Positions 17,055 through 24,137 of a stretch of DNA of 25,308 bases are shown here, piece by piece (within the stretch, counting starts at the first letter, position 1; every line of letters begins with the position of its first letter). The stretch comes from DASVAL01 sp035649575. GTDB taxonomy: Bacteria; Planctomycetota; UBA1135; UBA2386. The stretch covers positions 1 to 25,308 of the forward strand of contig DASRJH010000315.1 in the NCBI GenBank assembly GCA_035649575.1, read 5' to 3'. The notes beneath the pieces were generated by a model. It was not told the DNA's origin, ran no database searches, and saw nothing but the letters and a program-made list of their open reading frames with translations. Made by a program: the position numbers and the translations under genes.

Positions 17055-19142
17055 ATGCCATCCTACGCACCCTTCGCCATCCGTTTGCTCTGCCTCGCCA
17101 CGCTGCTGCAGCCCTTGTTCGCCCATGGCGGCCAGTACCGCGGTCCATGCAGCGTGTCGCCCCCACAGCCGAGCACTACCAGCCAGAACAGCCAGAACAA
17201 CAGCGGCGGATCGGCGTCAGGGTCAGGATCCGGCTCGGCCTCGAACTCTCGTTCCGGCTCCGGAACATCCACCTCGTCCGGGGGCGCCAGCACGGGCCCT
17301 TCGACGCCCGCTTCGCCCGGCGGCGCCGCACTCGGCGGCAAGGCTCGAGGAGCTGCCCTCGACGACGATCTCGGACGTTGGGAGTTCTGGTGGGAGTTCG
17401 GCAAGGACCCCTACCTGCGGCTGCGCGACGCGATCTACGGCGGTTCCGGAGGCGTGCAACTCGACGATGCGCTGCTGAACCCCGCCCGCAATCTGCGGTC
17501 GCTGCGCGTCGAACGACCGACGCCCGCCGACCTCGACCGCGTGGCAGCCGCGCTGTTCACGACCCTGAAGCAGGCGCAGGACCGCGACACGATCACGGGC
17601 TGCATGGTGGCGCTCGCGAAGATCGGCCGCGATAGCCCGCGTTGCACGCTCCAAGACGCGTTCGTGCCGTTTCTCGCGAGCGGCGATCAGGAGCAGCGCG
17701 AGACGGCGGCGCTCGCGCTCGGCATCGCGGGCAGCTTGCAACAGCCCAGCGTGGAGCTCTTGTGCGCGCTCGTGCGCGACACCGAACAGGCGCAGAAGCT
17801 CTCGCGTGGATCGAGCGTGAACGAACGCACGCGCGCCTTCGCCGCGTTCGGTCTCGGCCTCTTGCTGCAGCGCACTCCCGAGCCCGCCGCGCAGGACATC
17901 GTGCTCACGCTGCTCGACGTGCTGGCCACGCCGTCAACCACCGGCCGAAACCTCAAGGTCGCCGCGATCGAGGCGTTGTCGCTGCTGCCGCGCGATTGGT
18001 CGACGGACGCAGGCGACACGCTCCGCCGCCGCGTCGTGGCCGGGCTCGGAGCCTACTACGACCTCGACCTCGGTCCCGGCGAGCAGTTGATGCAGGCGCA
18101 CGTGCCCCCGGCCCTCGGCTGCCTGCTGCGGCCCGGCGATGCCGCGGCCGAGGCCTGGAAGCAACGCTTCGCGGCCGACCTCGAGGCCGGTCTCGATCGT
18201 TCGGGCCCGGCGGCGCGCAACACCAAGGTGAACCCGCACATCGCGCAGTCGTGCGCGCTGGCGCTCGGCGTGCTCGCGTCGCCGTGGCAACACGAGCACG
18301 ACGCCGATGCTGCGATCGGCAAGCTGCTGCTCGATGTCTACCGGCGGCACCGCGACCAGCAGACGCGTTCGTTCGCGATCCTGTCGCTGGCTCGCCAGGG
18401 TGGTTCGCTCGCGCGCGACGCGCTGCTGCGCGAACTGGATCAGGCGAACCAGGCCATCGAACGGCCGTGGTGCGCGATGGCGCTCGGTGTGTCGTCGGCA
18501 CGCTCGCGGGAAGCTGCGAAGGCCTCTGGCCAGGCCGCCGCACCCGACACCCTCGTGCGCGACGCGCTGCGGCGGCACTTCGCGGCCGCGCGCAACCCGA
18601 GCACGATCGGCTCGCTCGCGATCGCACTGGGCCTCGCGGGCGACGTCGAGGCAGCCGACAAGCTGCGCGCGTCGCTGCTCGACAACAGGCAGCAGGACGA
18701 AGTGGCGGGCTACCTCGCGATGGCGCTCGGGCTCATGCGCGACCACCGGGCCATGGCCGACATCCGCACGCTGCGGCAGGAGTCGGCGCGCCGGCCCTTC
18801 CTGCAGATGCAGTGTGTGCGCGCGCTCGGGCTGCTCGGCGACCACACGCTCGTCGAAGAGCTCTGCCGCGAGCTCGAGGGAGACCAGACCCTCGTGCACC
18901 TGTCGGCCGCCGCATCGAGCCTCGGCCAGATCGGCGATCGGCGCAGCATCGAGCCGCTGCTGATGCTCATGAACCGGAACGACCTCGCACCGTTGACGCG
19001 CGCCTTCGCGGCCGTCGCGTTGGGTGGGGTCTGCGACAAAGACCCGCTGCCCTGGAACGCGGCGTTCTCGACGTGCACGAACTACCGCGCGTCGACCGAG
19101 ACGTTGACCGACGGAGCCGCCGGCATCCTCGACATCCTGTGA
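17055..19142 (+). CDS. Secreted HEAT-repeat protein with Ser/Gly-rich linker
   Basis: 695 aa. The signal peptide covers about residues 1-23 (IRLLCLATLLQPLFAHG). A low-complexity Ser/Gly/Asn/Thr/Pro segment follows (about residues 36-98), then an acidic-aromatic stretch (RWEFWWEFGKDPYLRLRDAIYG). Residues 140-695 are helical repeats in which A-L-G recurs at about 35-50 residue spacing: ETAALALGIAG, AAFGLGLLLQR, SCALALGVLAS, CAMALGVSSA, AIALGLAGDVEAAD, AMALGLMRDHRAM, VRALGLLGDH, AASSLGQIGDRRS. These are typical HEAT/PBS-lyase-like repeats, usually protein-binding scaffolds. No catalytic motif is seen. Planctomycetes are rich in such exported scaffolds (family knowledge). It stands alone, divergent from the trypsin-like protease. 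Confidence 0.88.
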   Translation: MPSYAPFAIRLLCLATLLQPLFAHGGQYRGPCSVSPPQPSTTSQNSQNNSGGSASGSGSGSASNSRSGSGTSTSSGGASTGPSTPASPGGAALGGKARGAALDDDLGRWEFWWEFGKDPYLRLRDAIYGGSGGVQLDDALLNPARNLRSLRVERPTPADLDRVAAALFTTLKQAQDRDTITGCMVALAKIGRDSPRCTLQDAFVPFLASGDQEQRETAALALGIAGSLQQPSVELLCALVRDTEQAQKLSRGSSVNERTRAFAAFGLGLLLQRTPEPAAQDIVLTLLDVLATPSTTGRNLKVAAIEALSLLPRDWSTDAGDTLRRRVVAGLGAYYDLDLGPGEQLMQAHVPPALGCLLRPGDAAAEAWKQRFAADLEAGLDRSGPAARNTKVNPHIAQSCALALGVLASPWQHEHDADAAIGKLLLDVYRRHRDQQTRSFAILSLARQGGSLARDALLRELDQANQAIERPWCAMALGVSSARSREAAKASGQAAAPDTLVRDALRRHFAAARNPSTIGSLAIALGLAGDVEAADKLRASLLDNRQQDEVAGYLAMALGLMRDHRAMADIRTLRQESARRPFLQMQCVRALGLLGDHTLVEELCRELEGDQTLVHLSAAASSLGQIGDRRSIEPLLMLMNRNDLAPLTRAFAAVALGGVCDKDPLPWNAAFSTCTNYRASTETLTDGAAGILDIL

Positions 19143-19198
19143 GCCTGCTCTCTGCGAGGCTACCAAGCCAAGGGGCGCGAGCCGGCGAAGCCGTTCTC

Positions 19199-19216
19199 GG
19201 ACCGAGGACTCGGTCC
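19199..19216 (+). terminator. Inverted repeat downstream of the HEAT-repeat gene
   Basis: GGACCGAG-GA-CTCGGTCC is an 8-bp perfect inverted repeat, able to form a 7-bp stem with a 4-nt loop. It lies 57 bp after the stop and 162 bp before the selenoprotein gene. It is a terminator candidate without a T-run, or an operator for the downstream gene. Confidence 0.4.
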
Positions 19217-19378
19217 CACTGCCGAGCACCGCGTTCGGCAGCCGTATGGAGCGGGAATCGCGCCCGGTCATACCCGGCCGACAGACGCTTCGCAGACTCT
19301 CATGTGCTCCACGCGGCGCCCCTGTCTTCCCAAAGCAGTCGCCGCGGGGCATCATCGGCGCAGACCCAGGAGATCACC

Positions 19379-20419
19379 ATGACATCACGCTGGCTCGTCC
19401 TCCCTGCTGCACTCTGCCTCGCGGGCATTGCGGCAAGCCAGGGAGACACACCGAAAGACGGATTCCCGCGCGAAGGCAGCCCCGCGCAGCGTGTCAAGAA
19501 GGACGCGCTCGAGAACAAGGCTCCGCCCACCCTCGAAGTGCGCGACTGGTTGAACACGGGCGGCAAGGCGCTCTCGCTCGCCGAGCTGCGCGGCAACGTC
19601 GTGCTCATCGACTTCTGGGGCGTCTGGTGAGGCTCCTGTGTGGGTGCCGTGCCGCACCTGCTCGAGCTCGCCGCGAAACACAAGGACCAGGGCCTCGTCG
19701 TGATCGGCGTGCACACGACGGACAAGGGCGACAAGATGGCCGCCTTCGTCGCCGACCAGAAGATCACCTACCCCGTCGCGATCGACGTCGAGAACAAGAC
19801 GACGTCCACGTTCGCGGTCGATTCCTACCCTGACTACTACCTGATCGACCGCAGAGGCTTCCTGCGCGTCGCCGACCTGCTGAACGCGCATGTCGATGCC
19901 GCGATCGCGACCTTGCTCGCCGAGCCAGTCCCGGCCGCCGCCAAGCCCAAGATTCAGGAACTCGACGCGCAGAAGGGCCTCGACCAGGCGATTGCCGATG
20001 CCAAGCAATCCGAACGCAACGTGCTCGTGCACGTGCACGGCCCTGGTTGACCCTGGTGCACGAAGCTCGAGGAGTTCCTCGGGCAGAAGGAAGTGTCCAC
20101 GTTGCTGCAGAAGGACTACGTGCTGCTCTCGCTCGACAGCAGGAACAGGCGTGGTGCCGAGGTCATCGCGAAGCTGCGCGGTGACCACGCAGACGGCGGC
20201 ATCCCGTGGCTCGTCGTAGTCGACGGCGAGGGCAAGCAGATCGTCACGAGCGACGGCCCGAAGGGCAACATCGGTTGCCCCGTGCAGCCCAACGAGATCG
20301 CGTGGTTCCGCACGATGCTCGAGCGAAGCAGGAAGCGCCTCACGACCGACGAGCTCGACTCGATCCAGCAGGCGAACGAAGCGTTCGCGAAACGCGTGCT
20401 GGCCAAGCGCGGCAGCTAG
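19379..20419 (+). CDS. Predicted secreted selenoprotein with two thioredoxin-like domains and two selenocysteines
   Basis: 346 codons from the ATG at 19379 (AGGAGA 5 nt upstream) to TAG at 20417, reading through in-frame TGA at 19628-19630 and 20048-20050. The signal peptide is residues 1-20. Domain 1 (about 55-185) is TlpA/redoxin-like: LAELRGNVVLIDFWGVW, then TGA, then GSCVGAVPHL, so U84-G-S-C87 replaces the usual CxxC. It continues through GLVVIGVHTTDKGDKM and SYPDYYLIDRRGFLR. Domain 2 (about 200-346) is thioredoxin-7-like: NVLVHVHGPG, then TGA, then PWCTKLEEFL, giving U224-P-W-C227, then GIPWLVVVDGEGK and GNIGCPVQPNEIAWF. Homology continues across both TGAs without a frame change, and each TGA falls exactly on a redox cysteine. 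A hairpin with an NGU loop follows each. The product is probably a periplasmic thiol/selenol oxidoreductase; the substrate is unknown. Confidence 0.92.
19640..19661 (+). promoter_or_regulatory. Candidate bacterial SECIS hairpin for Sec84
   Basis: GTGGGTGC and GCACCTGC pair over 8 bp (19640-19647 with 19654-19661, two G-U wobbles) around the loop CGTGCC. The loop starts 18 nt after the TGA, and G is its second base followed by T. This fits the bacterial rule of a hairpin just after UGA with a G (often GU) near the loop 5' side, recognised by SelB. Folding was done by eye. Confidence 0.6.
20066..20083 (+). promoter_or_regulatory. Candidate bacterial SECIS hairpin for Sec224
   Basis: CTCGAGG pairs with CCTCGGG (7 bp, one G-U wobble) around the tetraloop AGTT. 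The loop starts 23 nt after the TGA at 20048-20050. G is the second loop base and is followed by T, as in the other two candidates. Confidence 0.65.
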
Positions 20420-20440
20420 GCGGATTGCCGGGCCCGCTCG

Positions 20441-21766
20441 CTACAGGAACCAGTCGCGCTGCTCGGCGGCCGGTCCCGCATCGGGCAGCGGCGCACTCGC
20501 GGCCACGAGCTCCTCGAGCCACCAGTTCGTGCTGTTGTAGAGACACGTCACCTCGCGGCATTCGTGGCTCGCGTCGAAACTCGCGAGCAAGCGCGCCGTC
20601 TCGTGATGCGCCGCGGGCGGCACGTTCCAGAGCTCCTTGCCGCCGAGCTTCGCCTTCTCGACGCCGCGGTGCGCGGGGCAGTTGAACGTGCCGAGCGGCG
20701 TCACGACCTGGCGCAGCATCTGCATGTGGCAGACCTTGGGCTGCTTCGTGTAGTCGCGCCAGTTGCCGGCCATCAGCACGCGCAGGTTCGTGCTCGCGAG
20801 CACGCGGAACCCGGGCCGCACTGCGGCGCGCGCCTCGACGAGGTTCTGCTCGATGCGTGAAGTGACAGCCTGCAGCTCGGCCTCGGTCTTCGCCGGATCC
20901 ATGACCTCGGCGCCATCTGCCTGGCGCTCGAGGAACGGCTTGAACGAGATGTAGTCGAACTGCGCGTCGGAAGCGCGTTGGGCCGCCATGACCATCTCGT
21001 GGATGTTCTCGACGATCTTGACGTCGCCGCGACTGCCGCCTTTCCACGTGATGACGAACGAGAAGCCGACCTGCAGGTCGGGGTTCTCCGCCTTGATCTT
21101 CGGGATCCAGCTGCAGATCTCGTCGAGCGTCAGCGTCTTGCTCGACGGATGGTGCATGCGACGGAACACGTCGTTGCTGCCCGAGTCCAGCGACAACCGC
21201 ACCCAGTCACCCTGCGTGAAGAACGGCGCCGCCGCCAGGATGCGGTCGCCGCGGCTGCCGTTCGTCACGACGGCGACCGACAGCCCGAGCCCCTTGCAGA
21301 ACTCGACGATGCTCGCAAAACCCGGGTAGAGCGTCGGTTCGCCGCCGCCGATCAGGATCACGCTCTTCAAGCCGCGCTCCGTCATGCGGTGCAGCGAGCT
21401 GCGCAGTTCCTCGTCTTCGTGCCGCACCTTGCTGTTCAGGATGTCCCAGTCGATGCAGTGGTCGCAGGCGTAGTTGCAGGCTGTCGTGAGGTCGAGGTTG
21501 ATCGACAGCGGCGCGAGGTCGGGCATCGGCGGCGCCTCGGCGCCCGCGGCCTCGGCCTTGCGCATGGCGCGTTGCCAGCGCACGTAGTCGACGACCTTGG
21601 GCCACAGGCTCGGCTGCTGCAGCTTCTGCGCGAAGTCGTGTACGCCCTCGACCTTTCGTTCCGGCGGACGCGTCTCAGTTCCTGTCACCGGCGAGCCCGC
21701 GGAGGATGTCCGCGTAGAGCCGGAGGCGGAGGGCGACGGATGACGCGATGGCTGCGATTCGTTCAC
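20441..21766 (-). CDS. Radical SAM enzyme with SPASM-like C-terminal domain
   Basis: Up to 441 aa from a GTG at 21766, or 415 aa from the in-frame GTG at 21688. The first reading overlaps the upstream oxidoreductase gene by 92 bp and the residues before about 36 look unconstrained, so the later start is possible. The radical SAM cluster motif is CNYACDHC (Cys97, 101, 104 by the long start), which binds the 4Fe-4S cluster that cleaves S-adenosylmethionine. VILIGGGEPTLYPGF and VVTNGSRGDRIL follow, as in the family. The C-terminal part has the spaced cysteines of a SPASM-type auxiliary cluster (KVCHMQ, TFNCPAHRG, HECREVTCLYN). The substrate cannot be deduced. It is the last gene of a minus-strand group with the Gfo/Idh oxidoreductase and the FG-GAP selenoprotein, and converges on the thioredoxin selenoprotein gene with 21 bp between stops. 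Confidence 0.9.
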   Translation of the reverse strand: MNESQPSRHPSPSASGSTRTSSAGSPVTGTETRPPERKVEGVHDFAQKLQQPSLWPKVVDYVRWQRAMRKAEAAGAEAPPMPDLAPLSINLDLTTACNYACDHCIDWDILNSKVRHEDEELRSSLHRMTERGLKSVILIGGGEPTLYPGFASIVEFCKGLGLSVAVVTNGSRGDRILAAAPFFTQGDWVRLSLDSGSNDVFRRMHHPSSKTLTLDEICSWIPKIKAENPDLQVGFSFVITWKGGSRGDVKIVENIHEMVMAAQRASDAQFDYISFKPFLERQADGAEVMDPAKTEAELQAVTSRIEQNLVEARAAVRPGFRVLASTNLRVLMAGNWRDYTKQPKVCHMQMLRQVVTPLGTFNCPAHRGVEKAKLGGKELWNVPPAAHHETARLLASFDASHECREVTCLYNSTNWWLEELVAASAPLPDAGPAAEQRDWFL

Positions 21767-22670
21767 GGTCTTTGGCCTCGAGTTGTGCGACGAAACGATA
21801 CACGAGTTGATGCAGCGGGTCCCGCACGTTCATCGCGCGTCCGTCCGGTGCGGCGAAGGACTGGGAATAGTCGGGGCCGATCCGGCGGTCGATGCGCAGT
21901 CCGTTGACGGCGATCCAGGCGGGCCGCGGCTGTTCCGGCCAGCGGCGCAGGTGCAGCTCCATGGCGATCGCAGCGCGGGTATCGCGCAGATCGAACGCGA
22001 CGACGTTGACCTCGGCGTCGCGTGCCGCGTTGCTCTGGCGCAGGCTCGCGATCGCGGTCTCCGGGCCGAGCACCACGAGCTGCTGCACGACGCTCAGGAT
22101 GTGGGACAGCGAATCGGCGACCATCGCGGGCCCGGAAGCACCGGGTCCGAGTCCCATGACGACGCTGCGGATCGGCGCGCCCTCGAGCGCGGGATGCAGC
22201 CCGAACAGCGCGGGCAGCACGAACGGCCACTGGCAGTTCTCGTCGAGCAGCAGGTTCCGGTCCTCGAACTGCCGGATGCGCGCGAGGCCGGCCGGCGCGT
22301 CAGGCCAGGACACGAGCGGTTTCTCGCAGAGGCACGGCACGCCGGCAGCGAGCGCGGCATCGAGGCCTTCGAGGTGGGAGGCATGCGGCGAAGCGACGAC
22401 GAGCGCGTCGACGGATCGCGCGAGGGCCAGAGCATCGTCGGCAGCGGCGACGGGGTGCCGAAGGCGCGCGGCGACTGCTTGCGCGGCGCGCTGCGCGCTC
22501 GCCGGATCGCGGCCCGAGACGGCCGTGACTCTCGCGCCGGCGGCCTCGAAGGCATCCGCGTGGTACGGGCCGATGCCCTGACGGCTGCGGCCGGCGCCGA
22601 CGATGCCGATGCGAGGTGGCGACCGCTTCTCCGTACGCGCGTCGTTCGAGGAAGGTCCGCTGCGGGGCAC
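21675..22670 (-). CDS. Gfo/Idh/MocA-family NAD(P)-dependent oxidoreductase
   Basis: 331 aa with a GTG start at 22670; about 20 unconserved residues precede the Rossmann fold, so the true start may lie slightly inside. The dinucleotide-binding motif is IGIVGAGRSRQGIGPYHADA near residues 21-40. ALVVASPHASHLEGLDAALAAGVPCLCEKPL follows, with the diagnostic E-K-P at 116-118. The C-terminal half is the alpha/beta substrate domain typical of sugar or polyol dehydrogenases. The substrate is unknown. The 3' end overlaps the long reading of the radical SAM gene, implying translational coupling. The pair may act on one sugar or glycan pathway (inference). Confidence 0.88.
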   Translation of the reverse strand: MPRSGPSSNDARTEKRSPPRIGIVGAGRSRQGIGPYHADAFEAAGARVTAVSGRDPASAQRAAQAVAARLRHPVAAADDALALARSVDALVVASPHASHLEGLDAALAAGVPCLCEKPLVSWPDAPAGLARIRQFEDRNLLLDENCQWPFVLPALFGLHPALEGAPIRSVVMGLGPGASGPAMVADSLSHILSVVQQLVVLGPETAIASLRQSNAARDAEVNVVAFDLRDTRAAIAMELHLRRWPEQPRPAWIAVNGLRIDRRIGPDYSQSFAAPDGRAMNVRDPLHQLVYRFVAQLEAKDRERIAAIASSVALRLRLYADILRGLAGDRN

Positions 22671-22729
22671 GCAGCAAAGACTATGCGGTGGCCGGGCTGC
22701 GGGCCTTCAGAAAGATCGGGACCTCGGTT

Positions 22730-23983
22730 CTAACGCTCGTTCGCCGCGGCCTTCATCGGCGGCTTGCGCAGGTAGACCCACACGAAACCGGCAGTCTTGT
22801 GTTCGGCCTGCAGCGGCGTCAGTTCCTTCCAGATCTCCGACGACCGCTTCTGGATCGTGTCCCACTGCGTCTTGTCGTCGCCGGTCAGCGTGTCGGGATC
22901 GTTGTCGCACTTCTGGAACAGCTTGCTCATCGCCTCGCTGATCGTGCTCTGCTCCTTCATGAGCTTCGCCTTCGTGGCCTTCTGCTCGTCCGTGAGCTCC
23001 GGCTCGGGACCCGTGAGGCTCGCGAAGTCGCCGACCAGCAGGTCGAGCGTGCCGTCGCCGTTCCAGTCGCAGACGTGCGGCTTGCAGCGCGAGGCCGGTT
23101 GCTTCGGTTCTTCGCCGTGGGCAACGCCGCCGTGGCCGCTACCCTTCAGCAGCTCGACACCCGCGGCGAACTTCGGCGCCTGCCTGGTGCCTTCGTTGCG
23201 GAAGAACTTCACCGTGCCGACGCCGCCGCCGACGACGAGGTCCCACAGGCCATCGCCGTCCCAGTCGGCGGTCGTGGGGCCAGCATCGTTGTGGTCGACC
23301 TCGAGCACCTGCCCGGCGGCCTCGATCGGCCCCTTGCGCACGAACTTCGGCGACTTCTTGTCGCCCTCGTTCGCGAGCAGCACGACGCGACCCGCGATGT
23401 TGCCGACCAGCAGATCGAGATCGCCATCGGCGTCCCAGTCGACGAGCCACGGCGCGGCAGCCAGGCTGTCCATCTGCGGCTTTTTCGCGCTCACCCACGG
23501 CGGGCCAGCGTTCGCGTTCTTGCCGTCGGGGTCCTTCAGGCACTCGCCCGCGGCGAACTTGGCCGCGCCCTGACGGAAGAACACCGTGATGTCGCCGGGC
23601 CAGTAGGAGCCGCTGATCATGTCGGCGTTGCCGTCGCCGTTCAGGTCCGCCAACTGCGGACCGAAGCCGACGCATCAACCAGCCGCGACTTCGGCGATCT
23701 TGCCGCCGGCTTCCAGGAACGTGAACTCGCCGAACTGCGGGGTCGCGTTCGTTCCGGTGTTCTTGTAGATGCGGCAACGGCCGTTGCCGAACTGGCCGAC
23801 CAGCAGGTCGCGCACGCCGTCGCCGTCGAAGTCGACGACGTAGGGCGCTGCATGGCCGATATCGACGTCGATCGGTTTTCCGCCGGCCTGCACGCGGAAC
23901 GGCGTCTCGAACTGTTGCGCCGCCATGCTCGCGGCCAGAGTGGCAGCGATTGCGACGAGCTTGGTGTCGTGGATCAGTGTCAT
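22730..23983 (-). CDS. Predicted secreted FG-GAP/VCBS-repeat selenoprotein with a Sec-Cys pair
   Basis: 417 codons from the ATG at 23983 (strong GAGGAGGG ribosome site 5 nt upstream) to TAG at 22730-22732, with one in-frame TGA at 23677-23675 (codon 103). The signal peptide is about residues 1-22. FG-GAP/VCBS calcium-binding repeats occur on both sides of the TGA: DFDGDGVRDLLVG (51-63) before it, and DLNGDGNADMISG (113-125), DWDADGDLDLLVG, DWDGDGLWDLVVG and DWNGDGTLDLLVG after it. The blade repeats continue in one frame, so this is one protein and not two. The TGA context is EVAAG-U-CVGFGPQ, a vicinal Sec-Cys. From memory, homologues in this phylum often have Cys-Cys here; that needs checking. 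A charged helical tail covers about 305-417. It probably folds as a periplasmic beta-propeller with an unusual redox or metal site. Confidence 0.85.
23644..23662 (-). promoter_or_regulatory. Candidate bacterial SECIS hairpin for the FG-GAP selenoprotein
   Basis: On the minus strand GGTCCGC and GCGGACC form a perfect 7-bp stem around the loop AGTTG. The loop starts 20 nt after the TGA, with G second and T third. Flanking TTC/GAA can extend the stem past one bulged base, and GTCG/CGAC can pair further out. It is the strongest of the three SECIS candidates. Confidence 0.75.
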
Positions 23984-24137
23984 GGAGCCCTCCTCGGGGG
24001 CGCGAAAGTTGCCCGAAGACTATTGCTCGGTTCACGCGCCGGCCAGATGCCGCGCGAGATTGCCGCGGCCCGCGCGCGGAGGCGAACGCCGCGCGCCGCC
24101 CGTCATCGGGAGTCTCGCCGCGATCCGCGCGAGTTGA

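Noticed and set aside
17642..19630. 662-codon plus-strand open frame ending at the first TGA of the thioredoxin gene
   Set aside because: Most of it is an out-of-frame shadow of the HEAT-repeat gene; only the part from ATG 19379 with ribosome site and signal peptide is real.
19628..20050. The TGA codons as sequencing errors, nonsense mutations or a reassigned code
   Set aside because: Each falls exactly on an active-site cysteine column without frame change, each is followed by a suitable hairpin, and TGA acts as a normal stop in neighbouring genes such as dprA, mcsA and the ATGA overlaps. Resequencing would settle the error option.
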